This document shows, piece after piece, positions 19,836-27,371 of a stretch of DNA of 64,000 nt. Made by a program: the position numbers and the translations under genes. The stretch spans positions 124,001 through 188,000 of the forward strand of contig CAUVYH020000017.1 of assembly GCA_963556065.3 (NCBI GenBank), written 5' to 3'. Origin of the DNA: JBAXTE01 sp963556065. GTDB taxonomy: Bacteria > Bacteroidota > Bacteroidia > Bacteroidales > WCHB1-69. Under the pieces are notes generated by a model that ran no database searches, was not told the DNA's origin, and saw only the letters and a list, made by a program, of their open reading frames with translations. Positions within the stretch are counted from its first letter, which is position 1. Each line of letters begins with the position of its first letter.

Positions 19836-20027
19836 ACGCTGTATTTTTAATGATTATTTGTTATTATTTTGTATTTTTACGCAATATTACAAAATTTAGC
19901 CAAATAATGTAACTAAATTTTGCGTCTTTTAGTATAATATGTATTTTTATGATTGTGCAAAAGATATACATATAAATGAAATTAAAATTATAAGTAGGTA
20001 TAAATTAACCGGTTAAATATTAAAAAA

Positions 20028-20393
20028 ATGAAAAAAACCATTTTGTCTGTATTGTTGGGGTTGTCTTTTTTTGGAGCATTGATTTTTTCAAACAGCTGCA
20101 AAAAAGATACTGAATGTAAATGCGTAATTACGGTTAAACACTTAAGTGATACCAATGCAATTGTTAAACAATGTAGTGTGTATGTCGGGAAATATGCGGT
20201 AAGCCAATCTGCATTCAGCGATGAAGCAGGGCAAGTTCGATTAACGTTCAAGAATGAAGCAATTTTGGATATTTTTGCTCAAATAGATACCAGTTCGGAT
20301 CCTTTATTTCAACGATATTTAAAAGGTCAGGCTTCAATTCGACTGCTCCCAGGTGAAACCGTTCAAAAGAGTGTTTTTGTTTCGGTTCCATAA
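20028..20393 (+). CDS. Small lipoprotein of unknown function
   Basis: A 121-residue protein with a signal peptide and lipobox FSNSC (lipidated Cys24), then a Lys/Asp linker and two more Cys in ECKC. The remainder (VKQCSVYVGKYAVSQ, EAGQVRLTFKNEAILDIFAQ, then a C-terminal SVFVSVP strand) looks like a small beta-sandwich of about 90 residues; no family is recognised. The pattern is common among Bacteroidota surface lipoproteins. It is a single-gene transcript: a strong terminator begins 21 bases after its stop, and no neighbour lies on the same strand. Confidence 0.75.
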   Translation: MKKTILSVLLGLSFFGALIFSNSCKKDTECKCVITVKHLSDTNAIVKQCSVYVGKYAVSQSAFSDEAGQVRLTFKNEAILDIFAQIDTSSDPLFQRYLKGQASIRLLPGETVQKSVFVSVP

Positions 20394-20413
20394 TCGATAT
20401 TGCAATTAAATTT

Positions 20414-20451
20414 AAGGTTCTTGTGATTTATTATTGCAAGAACCTTTTTTT
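20414..20451 (+). terminator. Terminator of the small lipoprotein gene
   Basis: Perfect 10-base stem AAGGTTCTTG (20414-20423) with CAAGAACCTT (20437-20446), followed by T6 on the plus strand. Confidence 0.85.
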
Positions 20452-20497
20452 ATTCTACTTATCAAAAATAAGAGCGGGAGAGAGGTGGTATAGATCT

Positions 20498-20537
20498 CGC
20501 ATAAAACAAATAGAGTGCAATTTATTGCACTCTATTT
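20498..20537 (-). terminator. Terminator of tRNA-Gln
   Basis: Perfect 13-base stem AAATAGAGTGCAA (20508-20520) with TTGCACTCTATTT (20525-20537) and a 4-base loop, directly after the tRNA 3' end on the minus strand, followed there by GTTTTA. Confidence 0.75.
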
Positions 20538-20542
20538 TTATG

Positions 20543-20615
20543 TTGTCCGACCAGGTTTCGAACCTGGACTCTTCTGATCCAGAATCAGACGTGTTGCCAA
20601 TTACACCATCGGACA
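20543..20615 (-). tRNA. tRNA-Gln (anticodon CTG)
   Basis: A complete cloverleaf of 73 bases. The acceptor stem TGTCCGA pairs with TCGGACA, the D arm is GTG...CAC, the anticodon stem TCTGA/TCAGA holds loop TTCTGGA with anticodon CTG, and the T arm CCAGG/CCTGG has loop TTCGAAA. The discriminator is A, and CCA is not encoded. Confidence 0.95.
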
Positions 20616-20676
20616 GTTTTACGGTGCAAAAATACATTTTTTTCTTTTAATGCAAAATGTTTTTGAAAAAATATTT

Positions 20677-22239
20677 TTATCGGAAAGGATTCTTTATTAT
20701 TTGTGCGGAGGAATCTTCTTGTATGTACGATGGAATGTTATTCTGATTATTATCGACAAAGACAAACTTAACCTTGTTCTTTTTTAAATCCATATATTGA
20801 TCCTGATTTGGAGAATAGCCATAAGCCGCATGAACGCCTTTGTGAAACATAAAAGGCACCTCGGACATGTATGGCATATTAAAAAAGGTATAAGCAGTGT
20901 CGGGTTGTCGTTGCATCAAATAGTCGTAAAAGAGGAGCTCTTTGTCTTTATATGCTTTATAATCTTTGTTTAAGAGATGGCACTCCGTTATAGATTTAAA
21001 ATTAAAGGACAACCAGCCGAAAACGCAAAGGATTAAAGATGTAATTATTCCAATAATTTGTTGCCGGGAACTGATTTTTTCAAAAACAGATTGAAGCTTG
21101 TCTAGAACTAAGGCAAACGACAAAAATGCAAATACGGAAACAATAATTGGAAACGATAACATTTTAGTTGCAGCAAACGTGTAAAAACCATACACTCCAA
21201 TTACTGAAGTTAATGCAAAAACACGATATCGATTATTCCGAACATATTTTAATAGCAATATAAAACCGATTAATAGGATCCAAGGAATCGCATCGCCTTT
21301 TCCGTATAAAGCACCTAGGTTGTTGAAATAATATTCCCAATTACCACCATGATTTTCTATGGGTTCTTTAAAATGAAGTAAATTAAAGTCATATTCAAAA
21401 CGGGCTTCATTGGGGAATTTAATAAAAGTATAAATCTGCCAAGGTAAAAATACAACAATGGAGACCAAAAAAGCAAATAATATGTGCAGATAGGAATTTG
21501 ATTTCATTCGATCCGTTTTGTTGAGAAGTGTTGCAAGTCCCCATCCTCCGAAAACCATTAATCCGGGAAGCCATTTGTTGAGCACTGCGGCACCGGCAAA
21601 CAATCCGATCAGCATACTCCATTTCCATGTCTGTTTTAAGGTATATTCCGTCCAAGCCCACATCGAAGCCGTGGTGTAAAAAAGAAAAGCCATGTCGTTG
21701 TGCTCTGTGCCTCGATATCCGGATACCAGATCTAAAATATAATTTGAAACGGCAAAGAAAAAAGCCGAATAATAACCGATTCTGGAGGAACCGGTCATAT
21801 TTTTCCCCATTCGGTATATCATGGGGACCATAAGCGAATACATCAGAATACTTGGAATGCGTCCGGCTAAAGGAGATACTCCGAAAATTTTCATACTTAG
21901 GGCCATTTGCCATAAAAAAAGAGGTTGCTTGTGGAGCCATATATGATTTCCCACCCAATTTTCGTAGGAGTATTGCAGAACGGTGTTTTTATATAGCATG
22001 GGTGTAAATGGGTGATCCATCATGTTTTTTGCAACCAACATGTGATATTGCTCATCCCAGTAGTTAATATAATGATCTAGCATGCCCATAAAAAAGCCAA
22101 GCATAAGAGATCCCAAAAATAAAAGAAATAAAGAGAGGCTGTTTTTCCTTTTTAAAAATAGTACGATGGATAGCAGGAAAAAAAGGCCGGAAGTATAAAA
22201 AAATAGTGCTTGAATAGTTGATAACGATAGAAATCCCAT
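20677..22239 (-). CDS. ArnT-like GT-C glycosyltransferase
   Basis: A 520-residue polytopic protein of the PMT_2/ArnT type. After two membrane segments the first periplasmic loop has YWDEQYHMLVAKNM, with the acidic pair expected of GT-C enzymes. HIWLHKQPLFLWQMALSMKI follows, matching the HKPPL-like block that precedes helix 3 in ArnT relatives. Ten or so helices run to about residue 410, and a short soluble periplasmic tail ends the protein. These enzymes move a sugar from a polyprenyl-phosphate carrier to lipid A, polysaccharide or protein; which one is not visible. It lies between tRNA-Gln and the exported nuclease and has its own promoter. Confidence 0.8.
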   Translation of the reverse strand: MGFLSLSTIQALFFYTSGLFFLLSIVLFLKRKNSLSLFLLFLGSLMLGFFMGMLDHYINYWDEQYHMLVAKNMMDHPFTPMLYKNTVLQYSYENWVGNHIWLHKQPLFLWQMALSMKIFGVSPLAGRIPSILMYSLMVPMIYRMGKNMTGSSRIGYYSAFFFAVSNYILDLVSGYRGTEHNDMAFLFYTTASMWAWTEYTLKQTWKWSMLIGLFAGAAVLNKWLPGLMVFGGWGLATLLNKTDRMKSNSYLHILFAFLVSIVVFLPWQIYTFIKFPNEARFEYDFNLLHFKEPIENHGGNWEYYFNNLGALYGKGDAIPWILLIGFILLLKYVRNNRYRVFALTSVIGVYGFYTFAATKMLSFPIIVSVFAFLSFALVLDKLQSVFEKISSRQQIIGIITSLILCVFGWLSFNFKSITECHLLNKDYKAYKDKELLFYDYLMQRQPDTAYTFFNMPYMSEVPFMFHKGVHAAYGYSPNQDQYMDLKKNKVKFVFVDNNQNNIPSYIQEDSSAQIIKNPFR

Positions 22240-22253
22240 TTTAAGTTTTTTTA

Positions 22254-22282
22254 CAAAGTTACAAATTCTTTGTTCAAAACAA
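22254..22282 (-). promoter_or_regulatory. Promoter of the ArnT-like gene
   Basis: On the minus strand, TTG (22282-22280) and TAACTTTG (22261-22254) are separated by 18 bases, close to the Bacteroidota TTTG/TAnnTTTG spacing. The -7 box is 15 bases before the ATG, so the leader is short. Confidence 0.6.
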
Positions 22283-22320
22283 AATCGGGAAAAAACAGCG
22301 GAAAATATTTAATAAAACGG

Positions 22321-23607
22321 TTATTGTTTAATAAAACGGGCGATGGCAGTCCCTTTGTTCGATAACAGTTTAAGAAAATATATTCCCGGATTCAAAAACG
22401 ATACGGGTTCCGAAAATTTCGTTTCCGAATCGTTTGATGATATGCTTTTTTGAAGAACTATTCGTCCGTTAATATCAAAAATAAACATTGATACGGTAGT
22501 TGGCATGTCGGTCCTATAATTGAAAATTAACTGATTGGTAACCGGACTCTGCAAATTCAGAACAAGGTTACTTCTAATTAAATTTGTAACTCCCGTGGTA
22601 CAAGACGGACAGAATATCTGAAAATCCATAACCAGAGGCAGGTGATCCGACATATTATACATAGCTGTGGATACAGCAGTTGGTACAGAATTATTTGTGG
22701 GGCTGATAATCGATTGGTTATATCGGTTTCCATCTTGTCCCACGGCATGATAGGTGGACGGAATCGCCTTCACTTTATCGTACCCGTTAAGCACGTTTGC
22801 GGAGGTGAGGATAAAATCGAAACGATCGTCCATTCCCCCCGAGGCAAAGCAAGAATCTGTGGTGTTGTGGGTCGATTGGGTGTGATAATTGGCGAAATTG
22901 TAATTGTTGTTCCATGCGCCGGGTTTGTTAATCGGGTCATAAAAGCGCACCAACGGGTTGGAATAGTTGAGCAATTGCCGATAACAGGGCTCTGCACTGG
23001 TATATATATTAAAATCGCCACATAAAATATAGTTATCTGCAACATTCCAGCTGTTTAATCGGTTCATCAGCGCGGCTACTTGTGTATTTCTGCCCACAGA
23101 GTCTGCGGTTCCGGCTTTTAAGTGTCCGACAATCGGAATAAAAAATGTGGTATCTCCATTAATTAAATCGGGTGTGTTGTAGTATAATCGTAAAATATTA
23201 AAATCGCGTACGGTAGTTTGCACAAAATAGCTCTCCTTTAAGGTGAATTTTCGGGAATCATAGTAAATCATATTGGCAATGCTGCTATTGGCATCGGAAG
23301 CACTGGTCAGGGGGCCGTTTTTCCACCAGTTAGCGCCATCTACATTCAAGGCATTATTCAATAAATGGTTAACATAAGTCATATTGGAACCGATCTCTTC
23401 TACCACTAAAATGTCGGGAGAGACATAATTTAATATGGTTTTTAAATTGGACGCTTTGGCGACAATCCCGTTATTGGTTGATGTGCAAGTACCGTATGGT
23501 GCACAATATTGCATCAGGTTGTACTGCATCACTCGAATGGTGTCTTGGGCAAAAGCGTTTGAAAAAAACAGACCGAAAAAAATCAGACTATAAATATTCT
23601 TTTTCAT
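22321..23607 (-). CDS. Secreted endonuclease/exonuclease/phosphatase-family protein with T9SS sorting domain
   Basis: The protein is about 428 residues if it starts at the ATG at 23607. An ATG 14 codons upstream would put the -7 box at 23626-23633 inside the gene, and only the downstream start gives a proper signal peptide (MKKNIYSLIFFGLFFSNAFA). The body is an EEP-superfamily domain: RVMQYNLMQYC, DILVVEEIG, VGHLKAG, ILCGDFNIYTS, DDRFDFIL and the terminal DHLPLVMDF, giving the metal and catalytic His/Asp residues. The last 80 residues are a type A T9SS C-terminal domain (NGRIVLQKSISS, LNPGIYFLKLLSNKG). It should be secreted through SprA. It may act on extracellular DNA or a phosphoester; the substrate is unproven. 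Confidence 0.87.
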   Translation of the reverse strand: MKKNIYSLIFFGLFFSNAFAQDTIRVMQYNLMQYCAPYGTCTSTNNGIVAKASNLKTILNYVSPDILVVEEIGSNMTYVNHLLNNALNVDGANWWKNGPLTSASDANSSIANMIYYDSRKFTLKESYFVQTTVRDFNILRLYYNTPDLINGDTTFFIPIVGHLKAGTADSVGRNTQVAALMNRLNSWNVADNYILCGDFNIYTSAEPCYRQLLNYSNPLVRFYDPINKPGAWNNNYNFANYHTQSTHNTTDSCFASGGMDDRFDFILTSANVLNGYDKVKAIPSTYHAVGQDGNRYNQSIISPTNNSVPTAVSTAMYNMSDHLPLVMDFQIFCPSCTTGVTNLIRSNLVLNLQSPVTNQLIFNYRTDMPTTVSMFIFDINGRIVLQKSISSNDSETKFSEPVSFLNPGIYFLKLLSNKGTAIARFIKQ

Positions 23608-23625
23608 ATTTATCGATATTTCATA

Positions 23626-23633
23626 CAAAGATA
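23626..23633 (-). promoter_or_regulatory. -7 element of the T9SS nuclease gene
   Basis: TATCTTTG on the minus strand, an exact TAnnTTTG match 18 bases before the ATG at 23607. Its position argues against the upstream ATG at 23649. Confidence 0.5.
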
Positions 23634-23745
23634 GAACTATTCCGAACATGACAGGTTAATTATCAAGATATTAACATTAATGCGGGCGCTTTGCTTGGCC
23701 AAGCATGCGGATTGTTTATGGGGTGGGGATTGTTTATGATTAAAC

Positions 23746-23780
23746 CCGAATAAAGCAATTTTAATTGCGGAATTTGAGCT
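23746..23780 (+). repeat. Left copy of the hipBA-flanking direct repeat
   Basis: About 35 bases with five mismatches against 25718-25752; the core ATTTTAATTGCGGAATTTG is identical. The spacing between copies is 1972 bases, and the unit between them holds only hipB, hipA and their upstream region. Read in the hipA frame this copy gives RIKQF-stop, against RIKRF-stop at the true hipA end, so it may be a remnant of an earlier hipA 3' end. Confidence 0.7.
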
Positions 23781-23816
23781 AATAATGGGTTTTGTTTTTA
23801 TAGTCTGGATTAATAT

Positions 23817-23949
23817 GATTTACAGGATAATACATTTGTCGATTATGAACAGACCTGCATTTTCCGACCCGTACAGCGGAATTCTATTCGCCGACTTGAT
23901 GGAGTTCAGCGCGCATTGGCTTGACGAACTGAAGCTAATCCTGTAAATC
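23817..23949. repeat. 12-base perfect inverted repeat with 109-base spacer
   Basis: Arms 23817-23828 and 23938-23949 are exact reverse complements. The spacer holds a TACATTTG box. No gene lies inside. Confidence 0.6.
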
Positions 23950-24019
23950 TCGGTCTATCTCCAGGTAAGCGGTCTAAAATCTTTCCGACCCGCGATGCGA
24001 TTAATTCAAAAATTAATAT

Positions 24020-24027
24020 TATATTTG
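24020..24027 (+). promoter_or_regulatory. -7 element of hipBA
   Basis: TATATTTG, an exact TAnnTTTG match, 38 bases before the hipB ATG. A -33 element is not obvious. HipB-like antitoxins usually repress their own promoter; no clear operator palindrome was found between this box and the start. Confidence 0.5.
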
Positions 24028-24065
24028 CATGATAAATCATTCGCTAATAGTTAAATAGTGGTATT

Positions 24066-24419
24066 ATGACTGAAAAATCATTCACGGAACTGGCATCCAT
24101 GAGCGATAAAGCGCTGGCCGAGTATCTTGGGAAATTCGTCAGGCACCATCGTATGGAGCAAAATAAAACACAGGATGAGCTTTCAAAAGCAGCTGGGATC
24201 AGTCGTTCTACCTTAAGCTTGCTGGAGCGTGGTGAAACGGTAACGGTAACCACGCTGATTCAGGTGTTAAGGGTTTTGGATCAACTGACGGTACTGAGTG
24301 CTTTTGAAGTCATGGAAACGATAAGTCCCCTGACTTTGGCAAAACTGCAAAAAGAAAAACGCCAACGGGCAAGAAGCAAATCCGGGAATGACGAAAACAA
24401 AGAAGATATAAATTGGTAA
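24066..24419 (+). CDS. hipB: HipB-like antitoxin, XRE-family DNA-binding protein
   Basis: A 117-residue protein with one Cro/C1-type helix-turn-helix (roughly residues 33-60; KTQDELSKAAGISRSTLSLL with ERGETVTVTTL). It is followed by a short helical dimerisation part (LIQVLRVLDQLTVLSAFEVM) and a charged, Lys/Arg-rich tail that is probably disordered. HipB proteins bind HipA, neutralise it and repress the operon. hipA starts three bases after the stop codon, the standard antitoxin-first order. The pair sits between direct repeats in an accessory region. Function is assigned from motif plus neighbour. Confidence 0.88.
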   Translation: MTEKSFTELASMSDKALAEYLGKFVRHHRMEQNKTQDELSKAAGISRSTLSLLERGETVTVTTLIQVLRVLDQLTVLSAFEVMETISPLTLAKLQKEKRQRARSKSGNDENKEDINW

Positions 24420-24422
24420 AAG

Positions 24423-25736
24423 ATGAAGGTTGCAGAAGTGAGAATATGGGGTAAGTTGGCAGGTGCCGTAGCTTGGGACGCAGAAAGAGGTTTTGCCGCT
24501 TTTGAATACGATCCCAAATTCAAACAGCTAGGCTGGGATTTGGCTCCACTTAAAATGCCTGTTTCTGATAATCGGAACCAGTTTTCATTCCGTGAGCTGC
24601 GAAAAGATAATAATTCTGAATACGACACCTTCAAAGGCTTGCCCGGTTTGTTGGCCGATGCTTTACCCGACAAATACGGAAACCAACTGATCAATCTATG
24701 GCTGGCACAACAAGGACGACCACAGGATAGCATGAATCCGGTGGAAATGCTTTGTTTTATAGGAACTCGTGGCATGGGTGCCCTGGAATTTGAGCCGGCT
24801 GTCCTTAAAGAAAGCAAAAGAGCATTTTCTGTTGAAATCGATAGTCTGGTAGCTACAGCACAGAAGATACTCGACCAAAGGAAAGCATTTGCCGCTAATC
24901 TTAACAAAGACGAAGAACAGGCAGTGTTAGAGATTTTAAAGATTGGTACATCTGCCGGTGGTGCTCGTCCAAAAGCCCTTATTGCATGGAACGAAAAAAC
25001 AGGTGAGGTAAAATCGGGGCAAACCAAAGTGCCAAAGGGTTTTGAGCATTGGCTTATCAAACTCGATGGGGTGAGTGATGTTCAGTTGGGCGGTAGTCAT
25101 GGCTACGGCAGGGTAGAAATGGCCTATTACAATATGGCTAAGGCATGTGGTATTGATATGATGCCATCCCGCTTGTTGGAAGAAAACGGAAGAGCACACT
25201 TTATGACCAAACGTTTTGACCGCGAAGGAGGTGAAGTAAAGCATCACATTCAAACCTTTTGTGCTATGAAGCATTTTGACTACAATCTGGTCAATAGTTT
25301 CAGCTATGAGCAACTCTTTCAGTGCATGCGGGAGTTAAAATTGACCTATGCCGATGCAGAGCAGATGTTCAGAAGGATGGTTTTTAACGTGATTGCACGG
25401 AATTGTGACGACCATACCAAGAATTTCTCCTTTTTGCTCAGGCAAGGAGGCAAATGGGAACTCGCACCTGCATACGATATGTGTTATGCATTCAGACCCG
25501 GCAGCGAGTGGGTTAGTCAACATACATTAAGCATCAACGGCAAAAGAAAAGATATAACCCGAGGAGATTTATTGTTTGTCGGGGAATCCGTAGGATGTAA
25601 AAAAGCGGCGGATATCATAGATCAGATTAACGATACGGTAAACCAATGGAAAAGATTTGCAGATGAGGTAGAAGTGAAGCGAACCTTGAGTGATGAAATA
25701 GCCAAAACCCTTTCAATCCGGATTAAGCGATTTTAA
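24423..25736 (+). CDS. hipA: HipA-family Ser/Thr kinase toxin
   Basis: A full-length, 437-residue HipA with its N-terminal subdomain attached, so not a split HipST form. HipA kinases phosphorylate glutamyl-tRNA synthetase (E. coli HipA) or other targets and induce growth arrest. The Gly-rich loop is GTSAGGARPKAL (175-186), and S177 could be the autophosphorylation site by analogy. The catalytic block is NCDDHTKNFSFL (327-338) with the catalytic Asp and Asn, and the metal-binding Asp is in APAYDM (D352). All key residues are present, so the toxin looks intact. The stop codon lies inside the right copy of the flanking direct repeat. The target in this organism is unknown. Confidence 0.92.
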   Translation: MKVAEVRIWGKLAGAVAWDAERGFAAFEYDPKFKQLGWDLAPLKMPVSDNRNQFSFRELRKDNNSEYDTFKGLPGLLADALPDKYGNQLINLWLAQQGRPQDSMNPVEMLCFIGTRGMGALEFEPAVLKESKRAFSVEIDSLVATAQKILDQRKAFAANLNKDEEQAVLEILKIGTSAGGARPKALIAWNEKTGEVKSGQTKVPKGFEHWLIKLDGVSDVQLGGSHGYGRVEMAYYNMAKACGIDMMPSRLLEENGRAHFMTKRFDREGGEVKHHIQTFCAMKHFDYNLVNSFSYEQLFQCMRELKLTYADAEQMFRRMVFNVIARNCDDHTKNFSFLLRQGGKWELAPAYDMCYAFRPGSEWVSQHTLSINGKRKDITRGDLLFVGESVGCKKAADIIDQINDTVNQWKRFADEVEVKRTLSDEIAKTLSIRIKRF

Positions 25737-25752
25737 TTGCGGAATTTGGGCT
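25718..25752 (+). repeat. Right copy of the hipBA-flanking direct repeat
   Basis: Matches 23746-23780 with five differences in 35 bases. It overlaps the last six codons and stop of hipA, then continues 16 bases past the stop. Confidence 0.7.
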
Positions 25753-26110
25753 TGAATCCATTTGGATTTCAATGGTTTGCAAAATTTTGAATGCTCCATT
25801 AAAAAGTCCGTTTAGTGATTTTGATATTTGAAAATTTTGTTTAAATTTGTTGCTAATAAAACAAACAACTTCAGCCATGAATAAAACACCAATCGGAAAA
25901 TCAAACAAAATCCCAATATTATTATACATTTGTTTGATATACAACAATATAAACAAATTAACCGACCTAAAACCAAGTACGATATAGTCGCCTAATGGCG
26001 ACTATCCAATCGTTAGAGCCAAGTGTAAATAGATTGACAAAAAAATAATAAATTGACTGAAAGAACAAAATTATTGATTCTAATTATATACTAAATAAAG
26101 GTTATTATCT
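25753..26110. other. Gene-free spacer between hipA and the DUF2971 gene
   Basis: AT-rich and without a supported gene. The one clear element is a perfect 9-base hairpin, ATAGTCGCC (25984-25992) with GGCGACTAT (25997-26005), without a T-run. It is followed by CGTTAGAGCC, a tail seen in intergenic elements of accessory genes. No TAnnTTTG box was found for the DUF2971 gene. Confidence 0.45.
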
Positions 26111-26875
26111 ATGCCAATATTTGAAAATCATACAGTTCTAAAACCACCAGAAGAAAATTTTACATTATGGAGATATATGGATATTCCCTCATTTATATCA
26201 CTTTTAGCAGAAAGTTCTCTAATCTTTGTAAGGGCTGATTTATTTGAAGACAAGCACGAAGGTTATTTTACAAAACCAACTGCAAAATTAATTGATGAAT
26301 ATGCTAGTTCTTTCAACTTTAAAAATGGAGATAAACCTCATTCACAGGAATTAAGAGATATGTTTAACAATGTATATGTAAACAGTTGGTGTATTGGGCA
26401 ACACGAAGTTGTACATATGTGGAAAATTTATTCAAAAGATAATGGAATTGCTATTAAAATTGATTATAGTATTTTAAATGAATCGATTATAGATGATAAA
26501 CACAATGTATTGCCTAGCCTAGTAAATTATGTTGACCGTGAGAATGACTTTGTTGATGATCAAATGAACTTACTGCAGCCGTACACTATTAAAGGCCATG
26601 AATACAAATATGAAAATGAATTTAGATTAATAATTTTTTCTATTTTAGACGTTGAACAAGCTGTAAATAAGATTACTGATGTAAATGAAAGAAATAAAAT
26701 GAGATTCGATTTGTATCAAAAAATTCCTGTAATAAAATGTAAGATAAATATTTTAAAACTTATAAAGGAAATTTATATTTCGCCATATGCACCAGTTTGG
26801 TATAAAGATTTTATAACTGATTTATTGCCTCGTTACGGAATAAAAGATTTTAAAATAATGCAATCTAACCTATAA
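26111..26875 (+). CDS. DUF2971-family protein
   Basis: A 254-residue soluble protein, without signal or membrane segment. It shows the DUF2971 plan: LWRYMDIPSFISLLAESSLI then FVRADLFEDKHEGYF near the N-terminus; a central VNSWCIGQHEVVHMWKIYSK followed by GIAIKIDYS; a YKYENEFRLIIF strand; and a C-terminal IYISPYAPVWYKDFI. The family's biochemical role is unknown. It appears often in accessory and defence-rich regions, and conserved His, Glu and Arg residues suggest an enzyme. Codon use is more AT-rich than in the flanking housekeeping genes, which fits horizontal acquisition. It stands alone between non-coding spacers. Confidence 0.75.
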   Translation: MPIFENHTVLKPPEENFTLWRYMDIPSFISLLAESSLIFVRADLFEDKHEGYFTKPTAKLIDEYASSFNFKNGDKPHSQELRDMFNNVYVNSWCIGQHEVVHMWKIYSKDNGIAIKIDYSILNESIIDDKHNVLPSLVNYVDRENDFVDDQMNLLQPYTIKGHEYKYENEFRLIIFSILDVEQAVNKITDVNERNKMRFDLYQKIPVIKCKINILKLIKEIYISPYAPVWYKDFITDLLPRYGIKDFKIMQSNL

Positions 26876-26996
26876 ATTTTAATGATTCGTAAATAAAACA
26901 TCTAAATATTATGATTTTTATCTCTATATTTTCAAAACTTTTTATTTGATTAAATAAATGAGACAAGAAAGGCTGTTTGACAAAGAACACCAAGCA

Positions 26997-27077
26997 ATAA
27001 GTAGGGCTTCAAGCGGTGCGAAGCATCCAGCCCTGCACCCGGCGAGGGTAAACAAGAAGCGCCGGTTGAATACTTAT
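26997..27077. other. Possible structured element with a three-way junction
   Basis: An outer 7-base stem (ATAAGTA 26997-27003; TACTTAT 27071-27077) encloses two inner hairpins. The first is GGGCT/AGCCC (27004-27008; 27029-27033), topped by GGTGC/GCATCC with one bulge. The second is CCGGCG/CGCCGG (27039-27044; 27060-27065). The segment is much more GC-rich than its surroundings, and its short open frames on both strands are not convincing. It could be a small RNA, a palindromic mobile element or a recombination site. Confidence 0.35.
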
Positions 27078-27316
27078 CAAGATCAAAGCAATGAATTGCG
27101 TATTCGAGGGTTACCTCAACTAAATCAATGGCTTTGTTTTTTTTATATACAGAAATTCCATTGATCAAGTTGGGGCTAATCTTTGGTGAAGTCGATGGAT
27201 ATTTCAACGTATTTCACATTTTTTTCAGGAGATCCGAATCTGGGGGTAGATAAACGGAGAACCCAACAGACTTTAAATATTATATCAAAAACGGGTGGGA
27301 TTTTGGGAAAAATGTT

Positions 27317-27324
27317 TACATTTG
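27317..27324 (+). promoter_or_regulatory. -7 element upstream of the exported protein gene at 27372
   Basis: TACATTTG, an exact TAnnTTTG match, 48 bases before the ATG; no -33 box at the usual distance. The remaining 26876-27316, apart from the structured element above, shows nothing identifiable. Confidence 0.4.
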
Positions 27325-27371
27325 TCTGAAGCGATCATGTTGCGGGATTTGGTTCAACAACTATTAAAAAA

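Larger units (their letters stand above)
23650..24019. other. Gene-free stretch upstream of hipBA with direct and inverted repeats
   Basis: No convincing gene is seen. It holds the left copy of a direct repeat (23746-23780) whose right copy ends hipA, and a 12-base perfect inverted repeat (GATTTACAGGAT 23817-23828; ATCCTGTAAATC 23938-23949). An isolated TACATTTG (23831-23838) and two copies of TTTCCGACCCG (near 23869 and 23983) are also present. The GC content of 23850-24000 is visibly higher than in flanking spacers. Confidence 0.5.

Noticed and set aside
24281..25060. 259-codon open frame opposite hipB-hipA
   Set aside because: A shadow of the hipBA coding strand with Ser/Ala-rich content and no domain. 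hipB and hipA have clear motifs in the other direction.
25976..26020. Second possible attC-like palindrome downstream of hipA
   Set aside because: The 9-base hairpin is real, but the flanking boxes do not pair; kept only as a hairpin in a spacer.
26950..27207. Overlapping short frames on both strands of the 26.9-27.2 kb spacer
   Set aside because: They coincide with the GC-rich stem structure. Neither has a start signal or a recognisable protein family, so they are likely by-products of composition.
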